From Myxococcus stipitatus DSM 14675 (GTDB taxonomy: Bacteria; Myxococcota; Myxococcia; Myxococcales; Myxococcaceae): a DNA stretch of 64,000 nt. Numbering within the stretch: position 1 is the first letter of the stretch; each line of letters opens with the position of its first letter. The DNA lies in contig NC_020126.1 of the NCBI RefSeq assembly GCF_000331735.1, positions 6,404,501 to 6,468,500 of the forward strand, in the 5' to 3' direction. Shown in pieces: positions 33,901 to 42,500 of this stretch. Below the pieces are notes generated by a model that saw only the letters and a program-made list of their open reading frames with translations, had not been told where the DNA came from and ran no database searches. Both the position numbers and the translations under genes were made by a program.

Positions 33901-36708
33901 CAGGCTCAGCATCCGCGTGTAGATGAACGAGAACATCGGCGGGTCGGAGAACCACGCCGCGATGCCCGCGTTCATCAAGAGGCGCATGCAGCCCACGTCC
34001 GACTCCTGGCTCATGAGCGGCAGGGACAGCAGCTCCTCCTCCGAGCACGCCTTCCACCGCGCCTCCACCTGGGGAAGCTCCGCCTGCCACGCCTTCGTCG
34101 CATCCCCCACCGGCAGCTCGACACCGAAGAGCCGCAACCCCTCGCGGGCGTGCTGGAGCGCGGCCGTGTGGTCCCGGGCGAGGATGCTCGCGTTCATCCG
34201 CAGCACGTACAGGTCCGCCCGGTCGAGCGGCGACACCGCGTGCGCCATCGCCGTGTCGATGAGGCGCTCGGAGAGCAGGCGGTCTCCGGTGAGCTGCGCG
34301 CACTCGGCCGCGTCCTGGTGCAGGCGCATCATCAGCCGCGGCTGCGTGCTCCAGGCGTCCTCGGGCAACAGCGAGCGCGCGCGCATGAGGTAGGCCAGCG
34401 CGGCCTCGAACGCGGACGCATCCCGCACCTTGCGCCCCGCGCGCTGGTTGAGCTCGGAGAGCCACTGGCGCTCGCGCGCGGACGACACCACGTCGCCGCC
34501 CAGGTGGAAGTGGTCGGCCACCTCGCACACGCGCTGCTCGGCCTCCGCCCCCGTGGCGCTCTCCCAGAGGTGGCGTCCCAGGGCGCGGTGCAGGGACTGG
34601 CGCTCCTCTTCCGACAAGAGCGAGTAGGCGGCGTGCCTCACCCGGTCATGCGCGAAGCGGTACGTGGCCTGGCGCACCGTGAGGCCCTCCGGCGTCGGCT
34701 CCGGGTGCGGCGGCTGGAAGCGAGGCCCTCGCCCCTCCGGCACGAGCAGGCCCGCGCGCACCGCGCTCCACAGCGCCCCCGCCGTGTCCTCCACGGGCGC
34801 GCCCACGACGCGGGCCAGGAGCCAGAGGTCGACCTGCCCTCGCATGCACGCGGCCACGGTCAGCAGCCGCTGCGTGCGCCCGGGGAGCTGGCGGATGGAG
34901 TCCAGCATCAGCTCGACGACGTTGTCGGTGACCTCCGCTTGTTCGATGCGCGCCAGGTCCCAGGACCACGAGCCCTCCTCCAGGTCGTACGTGAGCAACC
35001 CCGTGCGGTGCAGGTGCCGCAGGAAGTGGCCCACGGAGAAGGGATTGCCCGCGGTCTTCTCCAGCACGAGGCTGGCCAGCGGACGCGCCCGCTCCGCGTC
35101 ACACCGCAGCGTGTCCGAGCAGAGCGCCGTCAGCGCGGGCAGGTCCAGCGGGGACAGCTCCACCTTGCGCGGACCGTCACCGGCATCGGAGAGCGACGCC
35201 AGCAGGCGGGCCAGCGGATGCGAGGGGCCCCACTCCCCCGGGCGATAGGCGCCCAGCAGCAGGAGGTGGTGCAGCTCCGCGTCCGTCGACAGCCGGGTGA
35301 GCAGCTCCAGCGTGGCCGCGTCCGCCCACTGCAAGTCATCCAGGAACACCACCAGCGGCTCGTCCGCGGTGGCCAGGTCCCGGAAGAAGGACTGGAGCAC
35401 CAGCAGGAAGCGGCTGCCGGCCTCGCGAGGGCCCAGCGGGACGATGGGCGGCTGCTCACCGATGAGGCGCTCCAGCTCGGGCACCAGCTCCGTGAGCACC
35501 CGCCCTTGCGTGCCCAGCGCGGCCTGGAGCCGCTGCCGCCACGCGTCCACTGCGTCCGGCGGCTGCTCCAGCACGCTCACCACCAGCCCGCGCACCGCCT
35601 CCACCAGCGAGGCATACGGCGTCTGCCCCTTGAGCTCGGGCGACTTGCCGCTGAGGAACCGGCCCGGCCCCACCTGCTCGCGCAGCGAGAGGGCCAGCGA
35701 CGTCTTGCCGCTCCCGGAGGCCCCCGCCAGCATCACCCACTCCCGCGCGCCCGCCCGTGCCCGCGTCAGCGCCGCGTCGACCAGGGCCCGCTCGCGCTCG
35801 CGGCCATAGAGCCGGTCGGGCAGCCCCAGCTCGCGCGCCAGGTCATACCGGCCCAGCTCGAAGGCCATGGGTGTTCCAGGCCCTCGCCAGCGGCGCTGGA
35901 TCTCCCGCAGGTCCTCCGCCAGCGCCTCCGCGCTCTGGTAGCGCTCCTCGGGCACCTTCGCGAGCAGCCGCAGCACCACGTCCGAGAGGAGGACGGGGAG
36001 GTTGGGGTTCTTGTCGACGGGCGGCACGGGCGGCTGCGCGAGGAGCGCGTGCACCAGCTCCGCGGCATCGGCCGACACGAAGGGCGGCTCCCCCGTGAGC
36101 ATCTCGTAGAACGTGGCGCCCAGCGCATACAGGTCCGCGCGGTGGTCCACCCTCCGGCTCATCCTCCCGGTCTGCTCGGGGGCGATGTAGCGCAGGGTTC
36201 CCTCGAAGCCCCCCGGGATGCCCGCCCAGCGCACCAGGCCCTGCACCCGCGTGGCCAGGTCGAAGTCGATCATCACCAGGCGGCGGCCCCCCGGGGCCAC
36301 CACCAGGTTGGCGGGGTTGAGATCCCGGTGGATGACATGCTGGCGGTGCAGCGCGCCCAGCGACATCGCCAGGTCGATGGCCAGCTCCAGGAAGATGTCC
36401 ACGTCCAGCGCGCCGCGGCGCAGCCACTCACGCAAGTCGTGGGGCCCGGCGTCGTCGAGAATCAGTGCCGGGAGGCCCGCGATCACATCCAGACCCACCA
36501 CCCGCGCCACGCCGGAGATGTCGCGCAGCTCACTCAACATCAGGTGCTCATGCCGCAGCAGGCCAGAACTGCTCTCCGCGAGCGGCCCCTCCCGGACGAC
36601 CTTGAGCACCCGAGCCTCCCCCCCGGGCGCCCAGGCGCGGAACACCTCATAGCGGTGACCGCGATAGATTCTCCGCACGTCCTGATAGCCGGGCAGCTCC
36701 AGCATCAC
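30994..36708 (-). CDS. Giant Ser/Thr kinase - ATPase - GAF - histidine kinase
   Basis: A 1904-residue multi-domain sensor. The N-terminal protein kinase (about 8-270) has the catalytic HRDLNPAN (127-134) and, in place of DFG, a DFD at 148-150. An AAA/AAA16-like ATPase follows, with Walker A GASGSGKTS near 330 and VVFLDDLQWADAATLE as Walker B. A long helical TPR-like region comes next, then two GAF domains (about 1270-1430 and 1460-1620), and a histidine kinase with AAHELYTPITAL (phospho-His), NLMSNALKFGAG, DQGIGIPAERL and GLGLGLYIVREI. This architecture is typical of myxobacteria and cyanobacteria. It links Ser/Thr and two-component signalling; no response regulator is adjacent. The 189 bases upstream hold divergent promoters with the membrane protein gene. 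Confidence 0.95.
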   Translation of the reverse strand: MMLELPGYQDVRRIYRGHRYEVFRAWAPGGEARVLKVVREGPLAESSSGLLRHEHLMLSELRDISGVARVVGLDVIAGLPALILDDAGPHDLREWLRRGALDVDIFLELAIDLAMSLGALHRQHVIHRDLNPANLVVAPGGRRLVMIDFDLATRVQGLVRWAGIPGGFEGTLRYIAPEQTGRMSRRVDHRADLYALGATFYEMLTGEPPFVSADAAELVHALLAQPPVPPVDKNPNLPVLLSDVVLRLLAKVPEERYQSAEALAEDLREIQRRWRGPGTPMAFELGRYDLARELGLPDRLYGRERERALVDAALTRARAGAREWVMLAGASGSGKTSLALSLREQVGPGRFLSGKSPELKGQTPYASLVEAVRGLVVSVLEQPPDAVDAWRQRLQAALGTQGRVLTELVPELERLIGEQPPIVPLGPREAGSRFLLVLQSFFRDLATADEPLVVFLDDLQWADAATLELLTRLSTDAELHHLLLLGAYRPGEWGPSHPLARLLASLSDAGDGPRKVELSPLDLPALTALCSDTLRCDAERARPLASLVLEKTAGNPFSVGHFLRHLHRTGLLTYDLEEGSWSWDLARIEQAEVTDNVVELMLDSIRQLPGRTQRLLTVAACMRGQVDLWLLARVVGAPVEDTAGALWSAVRAGLLVPEGRGPRFQPPHPEPTPEGLTVRQATYRFAHDRVRHAAYSLLSEEERQSLHRALGRHLWESATGAEAEQRVCEVADHFHLGGDVVSSARERQWLSELNQRAGRKVRDASAFEAALAYLMRARSLLPEDAWSTQPRLMMRLHQDAAECAQLTGDRLLSERLIDTAMAHAVSPLDRADLYVLRMNASILARDHTAALQHAREGLRLFGVELPVGDATKAWQAELPQVEARWKACSEEELLSLPLMSQESDVGCMRLLMNAGIAAWFSDPPMFSFIYTRMLSLTMKSGNSVYSAFAYVCFGLISGEARRDYAAGHPFGHLGMELSRRIADPREECRVLAAFLFYMRHWREPLRSAIPLLRRGIAAGLESGEPQYVAYLLASTSFTRLRLGTELDRVHAEVEAALAFDRKSGQRAMADLQLAVRQAVRCLQGRTRERQSYDDATFDTCAFLEQAKSDPTILGQYFILRLQTSYLLGDLAGAREMLRAAEPHLRFMPSLFNVTEHAFFGALVQSAGGDSGTEVERRARRAQVEEAWLRFRHWTANCPENFRHRHLMLSAERARLDGHFTEAAELLDEAIDRAREEGFAQDEALANTLAGRLYSTLGRKRVAMLYLRAAREGYARWGAKSVVSALQEEFPDLQVVEPGLWDQAVTPTGDDFRGASLDLLSILKAAQSLSGEVALEQLLEKLMAVCLEVAGAQRGALALEEQGTLLLEAVGVVGEPMARLHVPLAGSEQVPESLLGHAYRTGDAVVLGDAVHQGRFVSDAYVAKHRVKSALVVPIRRHARTMGVLYLENNLATHAFTPDRVRVLQLLSSQMAISLENSLLFEERKRAEEAVRFLAESSVVLAESFDFEATLTRLARLSVSFLATVCSIDVVETSGGIRRLSTAHADPSFERVARELQESYTPHWDSSQPATQVLRTRQPLLIPVLTDEILERLCRDAHHVGLIRAMKARTLMAVPLIARGRMLGVITLVSSVPGRRYGPADLELAQDLARRAAIALDNARLYHESQEAIRLRDEFLSIAAHELYTPITALQLSVQGLARSEAPTRDAVQRTSRTTQAQTRRLAHLVDELLDVSRIQTGRLHLNLEPVDLGAVVRDVMEGLSDAIRRAQSELILRLAPDCTGRWDRVRLEQVVTNLMSNALKFGAGHPIEVRLSQREGRVSMDVIDQGIGIPAERLPHIFGRFERAVSSREYGGLGLGLYIVREIVAALGGQVRAESVLGEGSRFTVELPSEGPADAARHASAKAP

Positions 36709-36897
36709 GACCCCTGGGCGACGTCCTCTCCAATCCAGAAGTCTCTAACGGATGATGCGGGCGGGGTTCTGTCCAGAGGGGCGGGCCACCCGCCGCTCGG
36801 ACGTCAACAGCACGTGCGCACACCGCTCGCACCTTCCCGCACGGGGCGACGGGGACTGTCAAAAACAAGCCCAACAGGCTTTGCTAGACTCGTCCGC

Positions 36898-38085
36898 ATG
36901 AACACTCGCGGGAATACCGCGCACGGCAGCATCCTGCGGGGTTTGTTGTGGGCGCTCAGTGGCGTGAGCGTCCTCGTCTTGGCGGCCGGAGTCTTGATCG
37001 AGTGGTTCTTCATTCGCCGGTATGAACCCGAGCTCGACGCGAAGAAGGAGGAGCTCGCCGAGGGTCTGGACGCCTACTGCGCGCTGCAAGCAGAGGTCGC
37101 CCTGGACCCCTGGTTTCATGAGGCCCGTTCCCCGGGAGATGCCGGTCCCCTGCTCAATTCCTGGCTGGGTTGGGGCGAGAAGCGCCGTGAGCTGCCCAAG
37201 GGCTCGCCCTTGGAGCTCCCGGCCCACCTGCAGGAGAGAAAATCCCTGCAGGAGTGGTTCGCCTCGGACGTGGACCTGTCCATGCTGGACTTCAGCTGGA
37301 TGCGCGACCTCCAACGCTTTGACCGTTGGGACCTGTTGGTGAACCGCCCCATCAAGCCAGCAGAGCCTTACGATCTGCTCAACGACCCGTCGCCTCACAT
37401 GACGGTGCTCTCGGAGTGGACGAAGTTCCGGCTCATCCAGGGCATCCGGACAGGGCAGGCACTCGAGGCAGCCCGCGATGTGCGCCACCTCGCGTGGCTC
37501 ATGTATCGGACGGACCTGGTCGACGGCGCGAAGCGCGCCGCCTGGGTCCTGGACACCGAGCAACAGGCCCATGCCTTGATGAAGGAGCCCCCGGCGGCGT
37601 GGCGCCCCCAGAGCCCCGAACAGAATGCGCGACTGCGCGAGGCGATCTGGACAAGCGTCGACTACTCGAGAATCTACACCCCCGTGGCGATCGGACGGCG
37701 GGCACGCGCCTGCGGCTCTGGCATCACCCGCTGCATCGCCCTGGTGGAGGCCAGCAATCGGAACCGCTTCCTGCAACCCCTGCTGGAGCCATTCCATCCT
37801 CAGGCCTATGCCGCGCTCGCCGAGGAGCTCTCGACCCCCTGCGGCACCACCCTGTTCGAGAGAGTGTCGCAACGCGGAGCCACCCTCGACCTGGCCTACG
37901 TCATGAGCGAGGAGGGCGGGTGGGTGCCCATAGGGCTGCAATCCCTTCCGCGAAGGTACCTGCAGAAACACGTCGCCGGATTTGCGCTGGCCAACGAGAT
38001 CTCATTCGCCAGGGAGGACCTGTCGTTCTGGCGGTGGCCTTGGCCCGGGAGCTCCTCACCCGCCTCCGCCGAGTCACGTCCCTGA
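36898..38085 (+). CDS. Membrane-anchored protein of unknown function
   Basis: A 395-residue protein with one N-terminal membrane helix (LLWALSGVSVLVLAAGVLIE, about residues 14-33) and a mostly helical, Trp-rich, presumably periplasmic part. Motifs such as MLDFSWMRDLQRFDRWDLL are seen but no known domain is recognised. The ATG at 36898 has no obvious ribosome site; TAGACT about 8 bases upstream could be a -10 element of a nearly leaderless transcript, but a matching -35 is not at normal spacing. A run of plus-strand open reading extends thousands of bases upstream antisense to the giant kinase and is not taken as coding. Confidence 0.8.
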   Translation: MNTRGNTAHGSILRGLLWALSGVSVLVLAAGVLIEWFFIRRYEPELDAKKEELAEGLDAYCALQAEVALDPWFHEARSPGDAGPLLNSWLGWGEKRRELPKGSPLELPAHLQERKSLQEWFASDVDLSMLDFSWMRDLQRFDRWDLLVNRPIKPAEPYDLLNDPSPHMTVLSEWTKFRLIQGIRTGQALEAARDVRHLAWLMYRTDLVDGAKRAAWVLDTEQQAHALMKEPPAAWRPQSPEQNARLREAIWTSVDYSRIYTPVAIGRRARACGSGITRCIALVEASNRNRFLQPLLEPFHPQAYAALAEELSTPCGTTLFERVSQRGATLDLAYVMSEEGGWVPIGLQSLPRRYLQKHVAGFALANEISFAREDLSFWRWPWPGSSSPASAESRP

Positions 38086-38233
38086 GCCGTGCATGAAACA
38101 CATTCCGAAACATTCCGGTCCCAGACCCTCCGTCAATTGCCTGGCTGCTCATAGATTGTGAAGATGCGGCACCGCCGTCGCGGGCACCTCCCGGACGCGC
38201 ACCCTCGATTCTCCCATCTCGAGTGAGGCCTTC

Positions 38234-40075
38234 GTGACTCCCCCGTCCGCTGTGGCTGGAGCACTCTTCGCAGTGTCCGTGGAGCAGGCCCTCCCCACCA
38301 CGCTCCCCGAGCGGGCCATCGAGGTGGACGTGGGGGTGGCGCTGCCCATCGCCTTCGGTGGGTTGAGGAAGGTGCTGCGCGCTTGCGAGGACAGCGCCCC
38401 CAGCGTCGTGCGCGCCGTCGCGGATGCCCACCCGTCGGAGTGGAACCGGCTGTTTCCGGGCAGCATGGAGGGCGTCGCGGACCTGGGCGACCTGGCGCTC
38501 TCGCCCTCCGAGCGCAGGCTCCATCGTGAATCCGAACAGACGTACTGGATTCTCAGCGTGGCCGCGCGGGCCATCGTCGAGACGCTGCGCTCCACCGGGC
38601 GCGCGTTGGTGCTGCATGGCGCGGGCGAGTGCGACCTGGTCAGCCTGCGCGGGATGATGCGCGCGGCGGAGTGGGCGCGGTTGGATGGGCTGAAGGGGAC
38701 GCTGCTGTTCACCGGCTGGCAGATGCGGCGGCCCCACTGCGCGACCGTCTTCGAGGCCCGGCGGCGCGAGTACCTGGACTCGCTGAGCAAGCGCCTGCGC
38801 GCGCCCACCGCGGAGGGCACGTGCACGCGGTCCTCGCGCGAGGTGGAGCCCGCCGTGGACCTGGAGGGGCGATACCTGCGGCTGGTGGTGGACGCGGCGG
38901 AGGAGCGAGCGACGCGCGTGGCCGCCGCCATCCACGGCATCCGGAGCTGCTTCTTCACCACCAACTACGAGGGAGCGCTGCTGGCCGCGGAGCAAGGGCT
39001 GCGGCTCATGGAGGGAGACCCGGACGCACGCCTCGCCTCGCGCGTGGCCCAGGCCTGGGAGTCGTTGGACACGGGCTTCGTCACCCCGGCCATTGAAATC
39101 GACCGGAGCAGCCTGGGTGACCTGGAGGAGCTCAAGGCGCTGTTCCACCGGAGCATCGGCGTGGTGCAGGTCTTCACCGGCTCCCACGACGAGGCCCTGG
39201 CCTCGTTCGCCAAGGGCCTGGAGTGCCAGGTCGCTCCGGAGATGCGGGCACGGCTGCACATGTTCCGCGCGCTGACGATGACCAAGCGCCTGGGCGAGCT
39301 GCCCCAGGCCCGCGCCGAGGTGGCCGCGGGGCTGGCCGCGCTGGCGCAAGGCACCGCGGAAGACCGCGCGCTCCAGGAGGGCTGGCTGCGCAACGTCGGC
39401 GCGCTGACGTGGTTCCTCGAGCGCAAGCTGGACAAGGCGCTGGTGGAGGAGAAGCAGGCCATGCGCTGCGTGGGCGAGCTGCACGACGCCAGCGCCACGC
39501 ACTTGAAGATCAACCTCATCTCCAACGCCAGCTATCTCCAGGAGTCGGCGCGGCAGTTCACCGACGCCATCAACACGTGGCGGCGCTTCGAGGGCATCAG
39601 CGAGCGCTGGGGCGTCAACTTCGCCAAGCACCACCGCTACCGCCTGGCGGGGCTGGAGTTCGCCGCGGGCTCGCACCAGGACGCCATCGAGCACTTCCAG
39701 CAGGCCTACGTCAGCGCGGAGGCCCTGCGCGACTCCTTCCATCGTCAGGTCATCGCGGCGGAGCTGGGGCGCGTGTTCCTGGACGCGGGCCAGATGCCGT
39801 CCGCCGTGGACTGGTTCGCGCGCGCCGAGCAGCACGCACGCGACATCGGCGAGCCCTTGATGGCCGCGGAGAGCCTGGCTGGGATGGGCCTCGCCGCCGA
39901 GCGGACCGACTGGGCGGAGCCCCTGCGCCGGGCCCTGGCCAGCTCCACCTGGCCCAAGCAGACCCGGGCCCTGGTGGATGCCCTGGCCCGAGGCGACGCG
40001 GCGGCCATCCACGCCCTCATGCCGCGTCCCCGGACGAAGCTCAATCGCCCGTTCGACTCGGTCAGCCTCTACTAG
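38234..40075 (+). CDS. TPR-rich protein of unknown function
   Basis: A 613-residue protein starting with GTG (GAGG 5 bases upstream). The N-terminal third is mixed alpha/beta (LALSPSERRLHRESEQTYW, ALVLHGAGECDLVSLRGMM) and the rest, from about residue 220, is a series of helical repeats of TPR type (IRSCFFTTNYEGALLAAEQG, SHDEALASFAKGLE, LPQARAEVAAGLAAL, SHQDAIEHFQQAYV). The role is probably as a scaffold or a signalling sensor. No catalytic motif is recognised. Its stop overlaps the stop region of the convergent lipoprotein gene by four bases. Confidence 0.78.
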   Translation: MTPPSAVAGALFAVSVEQALPTTLPERAIEVDVGVALPIAFGGLRKVLRACEDSAPSVVRAVADAHPSEWNRLFPGSMEGVADLGDLALSPSERRLHRESEQTYWILSVAARAIVETLRSTGRALVLHGAGECDLVSLRGMMRAAEWARLDGLKGTLLFTGWQMRRPHCATVFEARRREYLDSLSKRLRAPTAEGTCTRSSREVEPAVDLEGRYLRLVVDAAEERATRVAAAIHGIRSCFFTTNYEGALLAAEQGLRLMEGDPDARLASRVAQAWESLDTGFVTPAIEIDRSSLGDLEELKALFHRSIGVVQVFTGSHDEALASFAKGLECQVAPEMRARLHMFRALTMTKRLGELPQARAEVAAGLAALAQGTAEDRALQEGWLRNVGALTWFLERKLDKALVEEKQAMRCVGELHDASATHLKINLISNASYLQESARQFTDAINTWRRFEGISERWGVNFAKHHRYRLAGLEFAAGSHQDAIEHFQQAYVSAEALRDSFHRQVIAAELGRVFLDAGQMPSAVDWFARAEQHARDIGEPLMAAESLAGMGLAAERTDWAEPLRRALASSTWPKQTRALVDALARGDAAAIHALMPRPRTKLNRPFDSVSLY

Positions 40076-40629
40076 CGGGTCGCGGTGAACCGGCGGCTGA
40101 CGACGCAGCCCGGAGCGCCCGAGGGCACGTTCACCCGCGAGACGGAGAAGGTCCCGACGAAGCGCACCGCTTCGTCCTCTCGCGTGGGGCCGTGGTCGAA
40201 GTAGCCATCGAGTTCGTACTCCAGCTCCGACACGGGCTCTTCCCGGCCACGCACCTGGACGCCGCCTCTCAGCGACAGGTTGGAGTAGCCCGTCCCGAAG
40301 TACTCGCCGATGAGCCCGATGCTCCCCAACCTCGCGATGACGGTGGGGCTGCGGCCCTCGCGCTCGAGGACGAGCTTCTCACCCTCGGGGAGGGTGACTC
40401 CCGCCATTCCGCAGTCGGGGCCCAGCGAAGTCGTCTCCTCGAAGCGCATCACGTACGTGCCGCTGACGGCGCAACCCCGCTCACACGTCGTGGGCCGCTC
40501 GTCGTCGCCACAGCCTGGGTTTCCCATGCCGCTGCCCATGGACAGCACCGCCGTCACCAGGAGCAACGGAAGGCGCAGGCGCTTCGCCCCGGAGGACGGC
40601 GGATTCGTGCGAGCCATGTCGTCATTCAT
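40072..40629 (-). CDS. Probable secreted or lipoprotein of unknown function
   Basis: A 185-residue protein with a basic N-terminus and hydrophobic stretch (LRLPLLLVTAVLSMGSGM), ending at GNPGC, a non-ideal lipobox followed by GDDE. The mature part is rich in Gly and Glu and contains five or six cysteines (CERGC, DCGMAG, GCVVSR). Lipidation or disulfide-stabilised export is likely. The ATG at 40629 has GAGGGGGA upstream. No family recognised. Confidence 0.65.
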   Translation of the reverse strand: MNDDMARTNPPSSGAKRLRLPLLLVTAVLSMGSGMGNPGCGDDERPTTCERGCAVSGTYVMRFEETTSLGPDCGMAGVTLPEGEKLVLEREGRSPTVIARLGSIGLIGEYFGTGYSNLSLRGGVQVRGREEPVSELEYELDGYFDHGPTREDEAVRFVGTFSVSRVNVPSGAPGCVVSRRFTATR

Positions 40630-40684
40630 TGCGGAGTCCCCCTCGACGGCTCCGGCCTCGAGCCCGTCGTGAGATGCCTCGCGA

Positions 40685-41791
40685 CTATTCACCCACAGGC
40701 GGTCGCGACGCCATCCGCGCGGGCGAGAAGGGCGCGGCGAGCTCTCCCCTCCCCCACGCCATCAGCTCCACCAGCGCCTGGGCCGTGTGAGCGCCCGTGA
40801 GGATGCCCTGCCCTCCCAGCCCCGTCGCGACGAAGGTGCGCCGCAGCCCCGGGAAGAGCCCCACGTAGGGACGGCCATCCGGCGTCACCGAGCGCAGCCC
40901 CGCCCACGCGCGCACGAAGCGCGCCTCGCGCAGACGCGGCGCGAGCTTCGCCACCGTGGCGCTCAAGTGCAGCAGGCCCGCGGGCGTCACGTTCTCCACG
41001 AAGCCCGCCTCCTCCTCGGTGGCTCCCACGACGATTTCGCCCGCGCGCCACGGCGCCAGGTACGTGGGGCCGGAGACGACTCGCGACAGGGACACGCCGG
41101 GCTGGTGCACCACGAGCATCTGTCCCCGCACCGGCTTGAGCGGCAGCGCGGGCAGCCCCGCGAGCGTGGAGGACCACGGCCCCGCGCTCACGACGAGCTG
41201 GTCGGCGCGCAGCACCTCGCGGTCCGTGCGCACCTCGAGGCCGTGCGCCGTCTCCTCCACGGAGCGGGCGGACTCACCCAGTCGCAAGCGGACACCCGCG
41301 CGCGCCGCGGCGCCCAGGAGCGCGTTGACGTAGCCCTCCGTGTCCACCATGTGGCCCCGCGCCGACTCGAAGGCGCCCAGCAGCGGCGTCCCCTCCAGCG
41401 CGGGCTCCAGCTCCACCAGCCGCGCGGCATCCACCCAGGTGCCCAATTCCTCCGGGAAGCCGCTCGCCCTGCGGGCCAGGGCCTCCTGCCCCTTCGCGTC
41501 GGCGACGATGCGGAGGATGCCCTGCCCTCGCCGCAGCAACGCGCCTTCGGGCAGCGAGCCCAGGTCGTCCGTCAGGGCCGCCCGCCCCGCACGGGAGAAC
41601 TCGAGCATCACCGGGTCGTCATAGAGGCGGACCGAGGGGATGGCCACCCCCGCCGCCGCGCGCGAGCCGCGCCCTCCAGGGTCCACCGCGTCCAGCACCG
41701 TGACGCGAGCACCCGTCGCGCAAAGGCGCCTCGCGGCGGACAGGCCCACGACCCCCGCGCCCAGGACCAGGACGTCCAAGCCGGTGCTCAT
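40685..41791 (-). CDS. FAD-dependent amino-acid oxidase, ThiO/glycine oxidase-like
   Basis: A 368-residue flavoenzyme of the DAO family. It has the N-terminal dinucleotide motif VLVLGAGVVGLSAARRL, the second FAD strand VTVLDAVDPGGRGSRAAAG, a substrate-side segment LKPVRGQMLVVHQ, and the C-terminal FVATGLGGQGILTGAHTA. The closest style is ThiO/glycine oxidase, which makes the imine of glycine for thiamine thiazole, but there are no thi genes here. The ATG at 41791 has GGAG 8 bases upstream. A strong terminator separates it from the small protein and LanB-like operon upstream, so it is probably a separate unit, although a linked role in oxidising a peptide-attached amino acid is conceivable. 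Confidence 0.88.
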   Translation of the reverse strand: MSTGLDVLVLGAGVVGLSAARRLCATGARVTVLDAVDPGGRGSRAAAGVAIPSVRLYDDPVMLEFSRAGRAALTDDLGSLPEGALLRRGQGILRIVADAKGQEALARRASGFPEELGTWVDAARLVELEPALEGTPLLGAFESARGHMVDTEGYVNALLGAAARAGVRLRLGESARSVEETAHGLEVRTDREVLRADQLVVSAGPWSSTLAGLPALPLKPVRGQMLVVHQPGVSLSRVVSGPTYLAPWRAGEIVVGATEEEAGFVENVTPAGLLHLSATVAKLAPRLREARFVRAWAGLRSVTPDGRPYVGLFPGLRRTFVATGLGGQGILTGAHTAQALVELMAWGRGELAAPFSPARMASRPPVGE

Positions 41792-41861
41792 CGCGGAACT
41801 CCAGGGGACGGGAGCGGCGGAGGGTTCACGAGGACTGAAGTACCAGACCGACTCTCCAAAA

Positions 41862-41898
41862 CGAAACCGGCGCCGCACTTCAAACGAAGCGCGGCGCC
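41862..41898 (-). terminator. Rho-independent terminator after the 127-aa gene
   Basis: Downstream of the 127-residue gene (minus strand) GGCGCCGC pairs with GCGGCGCC, and inside it CTTC-AAAC-GAAG continues the stem after one mismatch. The minus-strand sequence after the stem is U-rich (GGTTTCGTTTTGG). This is a good intrinsic terminator and a transcription border before the FAD oxidase. Confidence 0.78.
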
Positions 41899-41926
41899 AG
41901 GTCTCATCGAAGCGAAGGGCGTTCGA

Positions 41927-42310
41927 TTAGTTGATGAGCTTGCTCATCTGCTGCGCGGCGAGCTCCGCCACGTTGCCCATGCCCTGCGGCGAGAAGCCCT
42001 GCTTGTTGGCCTTGAACAGGTCGCCCAGGAGGTCGGTGACCTTGCCCTGGCCCGTGGCCATCTTCATGCCCGCGTCCAGCAGCGAGTTGCCACCCGCGCC
42101 GTCCATCATTCCCTTGCCCGCGAACTTGCCCAGGATGTTCTTGAGCGCGCCGCCGCCGGGGATGAGGTCCGTGACGGAGCTCAGCGCCGCCTTCAGCGGG
42201 TTCTCGCCCTTGGCGAGCTTCTCCACGAAGCCCAGCGCCGCGCCGGCGATGGGGTTGACGGCGGAGAGGACCTGCTTACCGACATTCAGGATTTTACCGA
42301 GAAGTCCCAT
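41927..42310 (-). CDS. 127-aa glycine-rich amphipathic protein
   Basis: Small, Cys-free protein with MGLLGKILNVGKQVLSAVNP at its start, then PIAGAALGFVEKLAKGENPL, GGGALKNILGKFAGKGMMD and a glutamine-rich end (AAQQMSKLIN). Helices are short, amphipathic and Gly/Lys/Leu-rich, reminiscent of antimicrobial or surface-active peptides and some secreted or virion-like small proteins. TAGGAGG at ideal spacing indicates strong translation. A GC-rich hairpin at 42356-42370 lies in its leader region. It has its own strong terminator, so it is probably a stand-alone or last gene of the LanB-like unit. Function unknown. Confidence 0.75.
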   Translation of the reverse strand: MGLLGKILNVGKQVLSAVNPIAGAALGFVEKLAKGENPLKAALSSVTDLIPGGGALKNILGKFAGKGMMDGAGGNSLLDAGMKMATGQGKVTDLLGDLFKANKQGFSPQGMGNVAELAAQQMSKLIN

Positions 42311-42500
42311 GGTCGTAGCCTCCTAAGGTTTTGACGGAAGAAAGTGGTTTTCGTGGGCGGCTGGGCCGCCAAAGTAAGCCTGACAGTGGAGTTATCGGAG
42401 ACTCGCAGCAGAAGTTCCGTGGTGCCCGAGCGATTGTTCTGGAGCCTGGAAAAGCCTCTGGAAACAAGCGGTTGGAGCGGCGCACGGCTTCAGCGTCGGC

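Noticed and set aside
32080..38085. 2001-codon plus-strand open frame
   Set aside because: Its first 4.8 kb is antisense to the giant kinase and is His/Gln/Arg-rich, typical of a high-GC shadow; only the last 395 codons (from 36898) read as a real protein.
40685..41791. Thiamine-biosynthesis thiO
   Set aside because: No thi genes or TPP riboswitch nearby; only the enzyme family is supported.
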